Positions 9,444 through 20,839 of a DNA stretch of 64,000 bases are shown piece after piece. The position numbers and the translations under genes are program-made. Where the stretch lies: NCBI GenBank assembly GCA_916700875.1, contig CAKAKS010000072.1, positions 36,524,320 to 36,588,319 of the forward strand, written 5' to 3'. Below the pieces are notes generated by a model, which saw only the letters and a program-made list of their open reading frames with translations, made no database searches and had not been told where the DNA came from. The stretch's first letter is position 1. The number at the start of each line of letters is the position of its first letter. Source of the stretch: Sebastes aleutianus (taxonomy: Eukaryota > Chordata > Actinopteri > Perciformes > Sebastidae).

Positions 9444-11087
9444 CTACTCAGCTTGATTGACAGGAGAGATGATCAGAGGGGCAGAGTTTTTACCACCATC
9501 ATTAAGATAAGGACTGAAGTATGGGAAGAGTTTCTCAGTGAAGCAGCAGCTAGTAAAGGAGTAGATGAGAGCTGCAGTATCTACGTCATAAAAGGAGACC
9601 AGACACTCCTTATAATCCACAAACACCCCCACCTTCTGAGGCTGAGACTTCAGAGAGCGACTGACTGGAGGGACATCAAGAGCTTTGTACTCATTTCTGT
9701 TTCTCAAACATATAGTCCAGTAACCATCCTTAGGTCTCTGTGTGATGACTCCCTTCCTGTTGATCGACTCTCTGACCACTCCTAAAGTCCAGTCAGTTTT
9801 TCCTTTAACTTGAACCTCAAAGTAAAACCTGCCTGAAGAGAAACTCTGCTTTCCTAAAACACAAAAACATTTAGAACATCTCTCTGGGTTGTCTGGGAGA
9901 TTCTTCCACACATCACCATGATTCACTTGTTTCCCATCATCAGACAGGATGAGTTTAGGATGAGCTGTATCAGGATCAAGAGTCACATCTACTGCATACT
10001 GCTGGACCCTCTTCAGCTCAGCCTCAGCGACCAGCTCCTTCATCTCTTTACTGAGTGTCTCCTCCAGCTGAGCCACAGCTCTCCTCACAATCCCCACATA
10101 TGATGGACGGACGCTGACCTCTGTCCAGTCCTTGGTGGGTGGAGCAGCTTTAAGGGTCTGGACACCCTGGAGAAGATGGAGTTGGTCTTCAGAGCGTGAG
10201 AGTTGCTCCACTTCAGTCCTTCTCTTTGTCAGCTCAGAGATTTCCTGTTCCAGCTCTTTGATGAAAGCTTCGGCCTGTTTTTCTGTTGTTTTCTGCTTCT
10301 CTTTGATCGTGTCGATGAGATTGGCCTGACCTCTCTCAACAGACTCCTTCAGAGCAGTGAAGACCTGAACACCTTCTGCTATCTCTCTGTCTGCATCTTC
10401 CTCACTGAGGTCGACTGAGTGTTTGAGCTCCTGAATCTTCAGTCGTCTCTTCTGGATCATCTGCTGGATTTCAGCCTCTGTCTTCCCCAGCTCGGCCTTC
10501 TTTCCATTATATTCTTCTTTCAGAGGAACAACATCATGCATCTTGTGGTCTAGAACGAGGCAGAGCATGCAGACACATGTCTGGTCGGTCTTACAGAACA
10601 GCTCCAGAGGTTTATCGTGCTTCGTACACATCCTGTCTTCCAGATTCTCCACAGGGTCGATCAGCTGATGTTTTTTCAGACGTGAAGCTGTCAGATGAGG
10701 CTCCAGGTGAGTCTCACAGTAGGAGGCCAGACACACCAGGCAGGACTTCAGGGCCTTCAGTTTGGTTCCTGTGCAGAAGTCACAGGGAACTTCTCCTGGT
10801 TTGGACACTTGTTGCTCTGAGCTGCTGCTGCTGCTTTTCTGTTGAGCTGACTGTCTGAAATGAACAACTATCTCAGAGATGAAAGTGTTGACCCTCAAAT
10901 CAGGTCTTGTGGTAAAAGCCTCTTTACACATGGGGCACTGGCACCTGTCACTAGTATTCCAGTGTTCAGTGATGCAGCTTTTGCAGAAGTTGTGTCCACA
11001 TGGTGTACTGACTGGATCAGTGAACACATCCAGACAGATGGAGCAAAGAAACTGATCTTCAGATTGCAGATTGCTGGCAGCAGCCAT
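9444..11087 (-). CDS. TRIM copy 3, bloodthirsty/TRIM25-like RING E3 ligase, 547 aa
   Basis: Intact, with all eight RING ligands and both B-box zinc motifs in the positions given for copy 2. The ATG follows the acceptor ttctcag (intron 11097..13408). Distinguishing residues: KSCITEHW in the RING, VVHFRQ in the linker, B-box region LKKHQLID, KMHDVVPLKEEYNGKK at the start of the coiled coil. In the SPRY: K at the PRY variable position, SKCFCV at 406-409, VITQRPKDGYWTICLRNRNEY, and a changed C-terminal face (VDYKECLVS, DTAALIYSFTSCC). VITQRPKDGYWTI is shared with copy 8, suggesting exchange of a SPRY segment between non-adjacent copies. Predicted ubiquitin ligase; target unknown. Confidence 0.95.
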   Translation of the reverse strand: MAAASNLQSEDQFLCSICLDVFTDPVSTPCGHNFCKSCITEHWNTSDRCQCPMCKEAFTTRPDLRVNTFISEIVVHFRQSAQQKSSSSSSEQQVSKPGEVPCDFCTGTKLKALKSCLVCLASYCETHLEPHLTASRLKKHQLIDPVENLEDRMCTKHDKPLELFCKTDQTCVCMLCLVLDHKMHDVVPLKEEYNGKKAELGKTEAEIQQMIQKRRLKIQELKHSVDLSEEDADREIAEGVQVFTALKESVERGQANLIDTIKEKQKTTEKQAEAFIKELEQEISELTKRRTEVEQLSRSEDQLHLLQGVQTLKAAPPTKDWTEVSVRPSYVGIVRRAVAQLEETLSKEMKELVAEAELKRVQQYAVDVTLDPDTAHPKLILSDDGKQVNHGDVWKNLPDNPERCSKCFCVLGKQSFSSGRFYFEVQVKGKTDWTLGVVRESINRKGVITQRPKDGYWTICLRNRNEYKALDVPPVSRSLKSQPQKVGVFVDYKECLVSFYDVDTAALIYSFTSCCFTEKLFPYFSPYLNDGGKNSAPLIISPVNQAE

Positions 11088-11261
11088 GTCTACACACTGA
11101 GAACAAAAGTGAAAGTATTATGAAATGTTTTGTTTCACATGTATTTTTCATTTGTATGAAACAAATATCAAAGTATGATTACTGCAATATTGAGAAACAT
11201 TATTTTGAATTCATAGCTATGTTTCATTTAACTGAGCTGTCCATCTGACAAGTGTCATTAT

Positions 11262-13321
11262 CAGTGCTCGAAGTGGGCCGGTACGCAGCGGTACACCGTA
11301 CCAGCACTTCTACATTTTACTCCTTGGCGTACGGTGACTTTTTCTACGTACTGGAGCTTCTCACAAGCTGCCTGTACTCTCCTCTGCCCTCTCCATATCA
11401 GGTTCTCTGGGAGATTCATGACGGTGCAGCGCCAGCGTAGTTGCGCTGCGTGGGTTCACGTATAGGGAACGGAAGCCGGCGTTATTAATCGCCAAGCGAG
11501 CTGTAGCCTGGCTGTTCACATCAGAAGCGCATTTGACCCCGCTGTATTATTTTTGGCAAGTTTAATGATAAAATCAGACACACATTAATAAAACTCCACG
11601 CTGCAGAACATTAACTGGGCATACATATGGCATATTAATTATTATTCAGCCTGAAATGACAATGTATGTTTTTATGTACACACCTGATAGTTTTTACTTC
11701 AAAATTGCAATATTGGCTTGAGTCTGCAGAGGCAGGTATACAGCCTGTCTGCCAGGAAGGGGGATCTGCATTTATTAATTCACAGCATTTAACTCCCTGC
11801 AACAGCATGTGCAGTTTTCTAATCACATAAATATGATTGGCATAAACATCGAGGTATATCCTCTATCTTAGTCTTAAAAGATAGATTATAGTGTGAAAAT
11901 ACCCCGACATTTATCATATCTATACCGGTAGAAAGGGCTTATACCACGATGATAACCAGTTAACGTTTCAAAGTATTTATGTAGAATAATAAATGATATG
12001 CCATATGTTAATGTTCTGCAATGTGGAGTTTTATATAATGTGAAATCGTGTTCTATTATTAATAGGGTTGTGACGAAATATTGTGCCACAAAATATTGCG
12101 ACATAAAAATGTGACGATATGCATCATCGAGACAAAAAACTGAATTGCGATATCAGGGCATAATAGGTACTATGTTCATATGGGCTCCAGGGCTGAAGCT
12201 GCAGCCTCTTCCTGCTGCTGTTCAAGGCCTATGGAAGGAGGCTGAGTACGAGTCATATCTTTGGGGTACAAAACACATGTGCAGTAAAAATCTGGTCTGC
12301 CTTTGCCGAAATTGAACCAATCGCAACGCACGACTGCAGCTTCAGTTACACAGCGCATGTGTCATAAGCCAAAAGCCATGTCCGCCCGTGATCTAGCCTC
12401 CTTTCATAGGCCTTGTCGGAGCTCCACACAAATCAACACACACAGCGCAGTCAGTGAACAGTCAGACTGGTTATGGTGGCTAGGCTAACAATAATATCGG
12501 GTGAGAACCAGGGTGCTGTAATTTATCAATACAATGTTCACATCCTTTTTGTAAAATAATTAATAAACTGTTCATCATAACTTTTTTTTGTGAACAAATA
12601 TAATTGATGAAAGAGTATTTAAACGTTTTCTGATTTATAGAATATGATTTTACAGGACAAAAATTTTCAGAAGAATTAAATGTTCAGACGAAGGCTGTGA
12701 TAAATAGTAAAAATACTAATTTAACTAGTAATAATAATGGTCCACAATGATGTAAAATGCGTAGTTTTAAGTCAACAACCTTCAAATTTTCTCAGGGAAG
12801 GACACCCAAACCCAATATCTCCTAGTATCTTTTATTCACTGTTTAAATACATAATGTGTCTCTGTATAATATGTAGGAGCATCCTGACTGGGACTCTGCT
12901 CCTAAAACCTGAATGAAGAGCTCACACACCTCAGCTCTGCATGTATACCTGCCTGTCTGTCTGGCTGCTGTTGATTCCAGCCTATAGACATCCTATAATA
13001 TATTACAGAGAGATGCTGAAGGCTACAAATAACACAGGAAAACACTTTAACTATTAACACTATATACAAACACCCCACCTTAACCCTATAATGTTCCAGT
13101 GTGAAAATTATTGGAGTATTATAGGCCTACTATAGAAGATGCATATAGCCCAAGTATATATAGCAATAAAATCACAACTGATTATGACTGACACAGTTTA
13201 ACATGTTTAAAGAAATAATGAATAAATAGGAATAAGTCACAAGAGATTGCTGATACCGGCAGATACACACAACATGTGAATAAGAGAGTACCGGCACTTA
13301 TTTTTCCCACTTCAAACACTG
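11262..13321. mobile_element. Intronic hAT-like transposon remnant, unit 3 (long form, complete right end)
   Basis: One of three units that keep the full right terminal repeat (accggcacttatttttcccacttcaaacactg, about 13290..13321), whose reverse complement matches the left end CAGTG.T.GAAGTGGG. Flanks GTCATTAT and GTCAGTAT. This is probably the ancestral structure. Confidence 0.75.
11406..12539. repeat. 1.1-kb extra segment in intron element, unit 3
   Basis: Same foldback-bearing segment as in unit 1 with scattered substitutions (for example aagcgagctgtagcctgg and cgacataaaaatgtgac). No supported gene. Confidence 0.65.
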
Positions 13322-13408
13322 GTCAGTATGAAATTAAAAGAGTGTGACTTCCTGTTTGATTAGAGCTGTAAGTTTTGAAACACAGTAAATATTATCAGCT
13401 GCACTCAC

Positions 13409-13512
13409 CAGTATTTGAGTCCGTTGTTGTTCAGAAAGACCTGATGAACTCAGTTTAATATTTCTTTAGACAGAAACACAGAGACTTGTCTCGAATGCAG
13501 CTCTCTGACAAA
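13409..13512 (-). other. Predicted 5' noncoding exon of TRIM copy 3
   Basis: Donor GTGAGT below 13409; the 18-bp intronic stretch is absent. Exon bears small changes (gagtccgttgttgttcag). 5' end unknown. Confidence 0.5.
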
Positions 13513-15088
13513 CATGCAGTTTAATTTCTGTAATGTGACGTTGAAGCTCTCCTCCTTCCAGTGTTGCTCCACCTCTTACAGCAGCTCTGTTTGTGAGGTT
13601 GTGTTTCCTCCTTCAGGGTTAGACAGAATACCTTCAGTGTAGTTACAGATATTTGGCACAAGATACCTTTAATCTTTAGGAAGACTTTTTACTTCTTTTA
13701 TCTTCTTTTTCCTGCAACCACCAGGACAGTTTTTTTACCAAAAACAAAGGTCAATCCCACATGTAAGAATACATCTTAGGGTCAGCAGAAACCAGCAGCC
13801 ACTTTACAGTCCTCTACAGCTCTGCAACAATCATACTGTCTGTCCAGATTTCAGCTCACTGTTTGTCCTGTAATGTTCTAACCTTCTCATGTAATTCTTG
13901 TATTTGCTTCATTCCTATTAGTTGTTGCTGAATCAGAGCAGGATGTTGAGTGGTGTGTGCAGTCTGTGCATGCCTTTAACAAACTCTCCTCCCTCTGATG
14001 TGTGTTGTCATGCTCACATCTAGTGGCCACAGTTGAGAAACACATCCAACCTGTGAAAACCTTTGTGACTTTGTGGACAAGACTCCAGTTTCAAAATAAA
14101 ACACTCAAACAAAAAGTTTCTTCTTCTGCACAAGATTTTATTGCAATGATGACTGATTAAATGAATAACAACATGAATGCAAATTAGACATTAAAACTCA
14201 ATAACCGGATGACTGAATAACTAGTAAAAATCCTGACCATTAGTCATTCACTTAATACTAATTAAATGTTCAAAACCCAACAACAGCTGAAAATATTTTG
14301 GCCTATAAAACAGAATTAAAGCTCTAATGCTGCAACTAACAATTATTTTCATTATTGATTAATCTCTTGGTGAATAAAATATCTGAAAAAGAAGTCACAA
14401 ATGCCCATTATGATTTATAATAATCCAAAGATATTTGGTTCATTATGATAGAAGACCCAGAAACCAGCAAATATTCACATTCGAGAGGCTGGAATCTGTG
14501 AATATTTGACATTTTTTGCTTTAAAAAATTACATAAACAATTAATTGATTAATATTTGCAGATTAATTTTTCTGTTGATTGATAAATTAATTAGCTAATT
14601 TATTCAGCTCTTAATTAATCACAGAAAGAGTACACAAGAGTAACTTTTTGAAACTGAGTGGTTGTCTTTATCAGAAAAATGTACTTAACGTATGAAAAGT
14701 AAAAGTATTGATTGTGCAGTAAAATGTTCCCTGTCGGTGTTTTACTATTATATCTGATGCTTCTAGATTAATATTACTGCTGCATTAATGTGTATGTTGC
14801 ATTTTATGACTGTAGATGTTTAAGGTTGTGTTCATTTTAACTCCTTTATATACTGTTGGCTAGTTTAATCTACAGCAATACATCATGGTCTATAAGATCA
14901 TCATATGGTTGTAGCGTCGCTGTCCTGTGAGAACCATGAATCTCTAAAAAGTCGACTTTGCATTGTGTCAGAAAAACAGCCCTGAAGATTAATTCTGAAG
15001 ACAACAGGTTTACATTGTATATTGCCACTGAATATGTATATTTGTTCTGTTATATGACAGTGAACCTTTTCATTTAAATATCATCAGT
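13513..15088. other. Spacer between copies 3 and 4
   Basis: Holds the 107-bp block (13612..13717), the AT-rich dispersed repeat (about 14322..14612) and the 240-bp block (about 14620..14835, containing gtacttaacgtatgaaaag). Serves as 3' flank of the broken copy 4. No gene seen. Confidence 0.6.
14137..14142 (-). terminator. Polyadenylation signal AATAAA of copy 4 remnant
   Basis: Intact AATAAA on the minus strand with the GT-rich tract downstream, retained although the gene it served is broken. Confidence 0.5.
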
Positions 15089-16457
15089 CTACTCAGCTTG
15101 ATTGACAGGAGAGATGATCAGAGGGGCAGAGTTTTTACCACCATCATTAGGACAAGGACCGAAGTATGGGAAGAGTTTCTCAGTGAAGCAGCAGCCAGTA
15201 AAGGAGTAGATAAGAGCTGCAGCATCTACGTCATAAAAGGAGACCAGACCCTCCTCATAATCCACAAACACCCCCACCTTCTGGGGCTGAGACTTCTGAG
15301 AGAGACTGACTGGAGGGTCAGCAGGAGCTTTGTACTCATTTCCATTTCTCAACCATATAGTCCAGTAACTATCCTCAGGGCTCAGTTTGATTTCTCCCTT
15401 CCTGTTGATCGACTCTCTGGCCACTCCTAAATCCCAGTCAGTCTTTCCTTTAACTTGAACCTCAAAGTAAAATCTGCCTGAAGAGAAACTCTGCTTTCCT
15501 AAAACACAAACACAATCAGAAAATCTCTCTGGGTTGTCTGGGAGATTCTTCCTCACATCACTATCATTCACTTGTTTCCCATCATCAGACAGGATGAGAT
15601 GGGGATGAGCTGTATCAGGATCAAGAGTCACATCCACTGCATACTGCTGGACCCTCTTCAGCTCTGACTCAGCGAGCAGCTTCTTTATCTCTTTATTGAG
15701 TGTCTCCTCCAGCTGAGCCACAGCTTTCACCGCAGTCCCCTCATATGATGGACGGACGCTGACCTCTGTCCAGTCCTTGGTGGGTGGAACAGCTTTCAGG
15801 GACTGGACACTCTGGAGAAGATGGAGATGGTCTTCAGAGCGTGAGAGCTGCTCCACTTCAGCCCTTCTCTTCGTCAGCTCAGAGATTTCCTGTTCCAGCT
15901 CTTTGATGAAAGCTTCGGCCTGTTTTTGTGTTGTTTTCTGCTTCTCTTTGATCGTGTTGATGAGATTGGCCTGGCCTCTCTCAACAGACTACTTCAGAGC
16001 AGTGAAGACATGAACACCTTCTGCTATCTCTCTGTCTGCATCTTCCTCACTGAGGTCAACTGAGTGTTTGATCTCCTGAATCTTCAGTCGTCTCTTCTGG
16101 ATCATCTGCTGGATTTCAGCCTCTGTCTTCCCCAGCTCGGCCTTCTTTCCTTCATATTCTTCTTTCAGAGGAACAAACTCATGTGTCTTGTGGTCTAAAA
16201 CGAGGCAGAGCATGCAGACACATGTCTGGTCGGTCTTACAATACAGCTCCAGAGGTTTATCGTGCTTCATACACATCCTGTCTTCCAGGTTCTCCACAGG
16301 GTCGATCAGCTGATGTCTTTTCAGACGTGAAGCTGTCAGATGAGGCTCCAGGTCAGTCTCACAGTAGGAGGCCAGACACACCAGGCAGGACTTCAGGGCC
16401 TTCAGTTTGGTTCCAGTGCAGAAGTCACAGGGAACTTCTCTTTGTTTGGACTTGTCC
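15089..16457 (-). pseudogene. TRIM copy 4 pseudogene (RING deleted, nonsense codon)
   Basis: Coding remnant collinear with residues from about 97 (REVPCDFC) to the C-terminal NQAE. Two lesions are seen. First, a deletion of about 430 bp joins tttggac near 16450 to tgtccatctgac of the intron, removing the RING, the ATG, the splice acceptor and part of the intron; the junction shares TGT, suggesting microhomology repair. Second, an in-frame TAG (cta at 15989..15991 on the plus strand) replaces the GAG of LKESVERG in the coiled coil. Frame is otherwise preserved, with an intact PRY-SPRY (SDCVCV, EIKLSPEDSYWTI). B-box1 H127 is also D (CETDLEPH). An open frame continues upstream into transposon sequence but has no acceptor or conserved start. 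A ligase is not expected. Confidence 0.9.
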
Positions 16458-16476
16458 ATCTGACATGTGTCATTAT

Positions 16477-17391
16477 CAGTGCTCGAAGTGGGCCGGTACG
16501 CAGTGGTACACCGTACCGGCACTTCTACATTTTACTCCTTGGCATACTGTGACTTTTTCATGCGTACCGGAGCTTCTCACTAGCTGCCTGTACTCTCCTC
16601 TGCCCTCTCCATATCAGGTTCACATCCTTTTTGTAAAATAATTAGTGAACTGTTTGTCATAACTTTTTTTTTTGTGAACAAATATATTGAATGAAACATT
16701 AAAAGTTTTCTGAATCTGCTGTTCCGATTTATAGAATATGATTTTACAGGACAAACATTTCCAGAAGAATTAAATGTTCAGATGAAGGCTGTGATAAATA
16801 ATGAGAATAATCATTTAACTAGTAATAATAATGGTCCAAAATGATGTAAAATGCGTAGTTTTAAGGCATAAACCTTCAAATTTTCTCGGGGAAGGAACCC
16901 CAAACCCAATATCTCCTAGTATCTTTAATTCACTATATAAATTCATAATGTGTCTCTGTATAATATGTAGGAGCATCCTGACTGGGACTCTGCTCCTAAA
17001 ACCTGAATGAAGAGCTCACACACCTCAGCTCTGCATGTATACCTGCCTGTCTGTCTGGCTGCTGTTGATTCCAGCCTATAGACATCCTATAATATATTAT
17101 AGAGAGATGCTGAAGGCTACAAATAACACAGGAAAGCACGTTAACTATTAACACTATATACAAACACACCACCTTAACCCTATAATGTTCCAGTGTGAAT
17201 ATTATTGGAGTATTATAGGCCTACTATAGAAGATGCATAGCCCAAGTATATATAGCAATAAAATCACAGCTGATTATGACTGACACAGTTTAACATGCTT
17301 AAAGACATAATGAATAAATAGGAATAAGTTGCAAGAGATTGCTGATACCGGCAGATACACACAACATGTTAATAAGAGAGTACCAACACTG
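16477..17391. mobile_element. Intronic hAT-like transposon remnant, unit 4 (short form)
   Basis: Left duplication GTCATTAT (16469..16476), ends CAGTGCTCG and CACTG, and no 1.1-kb segment (tatcaggttcacatcc at about 16612..16627). It now lies only about 20 bases from the truncated coding remnant because of the deletion. Confidence 0.7.
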
Positions 17392-17496
17392 GTCAATATG
17401 AGATGAAAAGAGTGTAACTTCCTGTTTGATTAGAGCTGTAAGTTTTGTGTTAATGCTGGTTGGTGAAACACAGTAAATATTATCAGCTGCACTCAC

Positions 17497-17600
17497 CAGT
17501 ATTTGAGTCTGTTGTTGTTGAGAAAGACCTGATGAACTCAGTTTAATATTTCTTTAGACAGAAACACAGAGACTTGTCTCGACTGCAGCTCTCTGACAAA
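17497..17600 (-). other. Former 5' noncoding exon of TRIM copy 4
   Basis: Donor GTGAGT below 17497 is intact, but the matching acceptor next to the coding exon has been deleted, so normal splicing into copy 4 is lost. Confidence 0.45.
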
Positions 17601-19028
17601 CATGCAGTTTAATTTCTGTAATGTGACGTTGAAGCTCTCCTCCTTCCAGTGTTACTCCACCTCTTACAGCAGCTCTGTTTGTGAGGATGTGTTTCCTCCA
17701 CCAGGACAGTTTTCACAAAAAAAAAGTCAATCCCACATGTAAGAATACATCTTAGGGTCAGCAGAAACCAGCAGCCACTTTACAGTCCTCTACAGCTCTG
17801 CAACAATCATACTGTTTGTCCAGATTTCAGCTCACTGTTTGTCCTGTAATGTTTTAACCTTCTCATGTAATTCTTGTATTTGCTTCGTTCCTATTAGTTG
17901 TTGCTGAATCAGACCAGGAAGTTGAGTGGCGTGTGCAGTCTGTGCATGCCTTTAACAAACTCTCCTCCCTCTGATGTGTGTTGATATGCTCACATCTAGT
18001 GGCCACAGTTGAGAAACACATCCAACCTGTGAAAACCTTTGTGACTTTGTGGACAAGACTCCAGTTTCAAAATAAAACACTCAAACAAAAAGTTTCTTCC
18101 TCTGCACAGGATTTTATTGCAGTGATGACTGATTAAATGAATAACTACATATATGTATATTAGACATTAAAACCCAATAACCAGATGACTGAATAACTCG
18201 TAAAAATACTGACAATCATTCACTTAATGATAATTAAATGTTTAAAACTCAACAGCAGCTGAAACGATGTAGGCCTATAAAACAGAATTAAAGCTCTAAT
18301 GCTGCAACTAACAATTATTTTCATTATTGATTAATTTCTTTGTGCATAAAATATCAGAAGAAAAGTCACAAATGCCCATTATGATTTATAATAATCCAAA
18401 GATATTTGGTTTAATATGATAGAAGACCCAGAAACCAGCAAATATTCACATTTGAGAAGCTGGAATCTGTGAAATTACATAATTAATAGATAAATATTTG
18501 CAGATTCATTTTTCTGTTGATCGATAATTAATTAACTAATTTATTCAGCTCTTAATTGCTCACAGAAAGAGTACTCAAGAGTAACTTTTGAAGCTGATTG
18601 GCTGTCCTTATCAGAAAAATGTACTTAACGTTTGAAAAACAAAAGTGTTGATTGTGCAGTAAAATGTTCCCTGTCAGTGTTTTACTATTATATCTGATGT
18701 TTCTGGATTAATATTACTGCTACATTAATGTGTATGTTGCATTTTACTGCTGTAGATGTTTAAGGTTGTGCTAATTTTAACTCCTTTATATACTGTTGGC
18801 TAGTTTAATCTACAGCAATGCATCATGGTCTATAAGATCATCATATGTTTGTAGCGTCGCTGTCCTGTGAGAACCACGTATCTCTAAACAGTCAACTTTT
18901 CATGGTGTCAGAAAAACGGCCCTGAAGATTAATTCTGAAGACAACAGGTTTACATTGTATATTGCCACTGAATATGTATATTTGTTCTGTTATATGACAG
19001 TGAACCTTTTCATTTAAATATCATCAGT
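17601..19028. other. Spacer between copies 4 and 5
   Basis: Lacks the 107-bp block. Contains the AT-rich dispersed repeat (about 18293..18552, internally shortened) and the 240-bp block (about 18560..18775). No gene seen. Confidence 0.6.
18113..18118 (-). terminator. Polyadenylation signal AATAAA of copy 5
   Basis: AATAAA on the minus strand with downstream tttttgtttgagtgtttt, slightly less GT-rich than elsewhere. Confidence 0.5.
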
Positions 19029-20665
19029 CTACTCAGCTTGATTGACAGGAGAGATGATCAGAGGGGCAGAGTTTTTACCACCATCTTTAAGACAAGGATT
19101 AAAGAATGGGAAGAGTTTCTCAGTGAAGCAACAACCAGTAAAGGAGTAGATAAGAGCTGCAGCATCTACGTCATAAAAGGAGACCAGACCCTCCTCATAA
19201 TCCACAAACACCCCCACCTTCTGAGGCCGAGACTTCAGAGAGAGACTGACATCAGGGCCAGCAAGAGCTTTGTACTCATTTCCATTTCTCAACGATATAG
19301 CCCAGTAACCATTCTGTGGTCTCCGTGTGATGCTTCCCTTCCTGTTGATCGACTCTCTGGCCACTCCTAAATTCCATTTAGTCTTTCCTTTAAGTTGAAC
19401 CTCAAAGTAAAATCTGCCTGAAGAGAAACTCTGCTTTCCTAAAACACAAACACAATCAGAAAATCTCTCTGGGTTGTCTGGGAGATTCTTCCTCTCATCA
19501 CCATGATTCACTTGTTTCCCATCATCAAACAGGATGAGAGAAGGATGAGCTGTATCAGGATCAAGTGTAACATCTACTGCATACTGCTGGATCCTCTTCA
19601 GCTCAGCTGTAACCAGCTTCTTCATGTCTTTACTGAGTGTCTCCTCCAGCTGAGCCACAGCTTTCATCACAGTCCCCTCATATGATGGACGGACGCTGAC
19701 CTCTGTCCAGTCCTTTGTGGGTGGAGCAGCTTTCAGGGACTGGACACCCTGGAGAAGATGGAGTTGGTCTTCAGAGCGTGAGAGCTGCTCCACTTCAGCC
19801 CTTCTCTTCGTCAGCTCAGAGATTTCCTGTTCCAGCTCTTTGATGAAAGCTTCGGCCTGTTTTTCTGTTGTTTTCTGCTTCTCTTTGATCGTGTCGATGA
19901 GATTGGCCTGGCCTCTCTCAACAGACTCCTTCAGAGCAGTGAAGACCTGAACACCTTCTGCTATCTCTCTGTCTGCATCTTCCTCACTGAGGTCGACTGA
20001 GTGTTTGATCTCCTGAATCTTCAGTCGTCTCTTCTGGATCATCTGCTGGATTTCAGCCTCTGTCTTCCCCAGCTCGGCCTTCTTTCCTTCATATTCATCT
20101 TTCAGAGGAACAAACTTGTGTGTCTTGTGGTCTAAAACGGGGCAGAGCATGCAGACACATGTCTGGTCGGTCTTACAGAACAGCTCCAGAGGTTTATCGT
20201 GCTTGGTACACATCCTGCCTTCCAGGTTCTCCACAGGGTCGATCAGCTGATGTCTTTTCAGGCCTGACATTGTCAGATGAGGCTCCAGGTGAGTCTCACA
20301 GTAGGAGGCCAGACACACCAGGCAGGACTTCAGGGCCTTCAGTTTGGTTCCAGTGCAGACGTCACAGGGAACTTCTCCTGGTTTGGACACTTGTTGCTCT
20401 GAGCTGCTGCTGCTGGTTTTCTGTTGAGCTGACTGAACTGAACAACCATCTCAGTGATGAAGGTGTTGACCTTTAAATAAGGTCTTATGGCAAAATCCTC
20501 TTTACACATGGGACACTGGCACCTGTCACCAGTATTCCAGTGTTCAGTAATGCAGTTTCTGCAGAAGTTGTGTCCACATGATGTACTGACTGGATCAGTG
20601 AACACATCCAGACAGATGGAGCACAGAAACTGATCTTCAGATTGCATATTTCTGGCAGCAGCCAT
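19029..20665 (-). pseudogene. TRIM copy 5 pseudogene (4-bp deletion after RING)
   Basis: Near-complete copy whose reading frame breaks once. In the linker other copies read gctgactgtctgaactg on the plus strand; here it is gctgactgaactg, a 4-bp loss at about 20434. The N-terminal part (RING with all eight ligands, STSCGHNFCRNC) would shift frame after VVQF and end about 30 residues later (108 residues in all). The rest, from VSKPGEV to NQAE, stays open in the original frame. Start region MAAARNMQSEDQ and acceptor are intact (intron 20675..22977). Coil-to-PRY linker is one residue short (KKLVTAELKRI). A RING-only peptide could be made; a full ligase cannot without frame restoration. A sequencing or assembly error in such a repeat array is a real alternative. 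Confidence 0.87.
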
Positions 20666-20839
20666 ATCTACACACTGAGAACAAAAGTGAAAATATTATA
20701 AAATGTTTTGTTTCACATATATTAATCATTTGTGTAAAACAATTATCAAAGTTTGATTACTGCAATATTGACAAACATTATTTTGAATTCATAGGTATGT
20801 TTCATTTAACTGAGATGTCCATCCGACAAGTGTCATTAT

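Noticed and set aside
13613..13725. The pyrimidine-rich tract ending accaccagg in the 107-bp block as a plus-strand splice acceptor
   Set aside because: No plus-strand gene is supported nearby and the block is present in only four units.
16458..16522. Apparent new N-terminus (MPVRCTTAYRP...) fused to copy 4
   Set aside because: It is transposon and intron sequence made open by the deletion; there is no acceptor, and the copy also has an internal stop.
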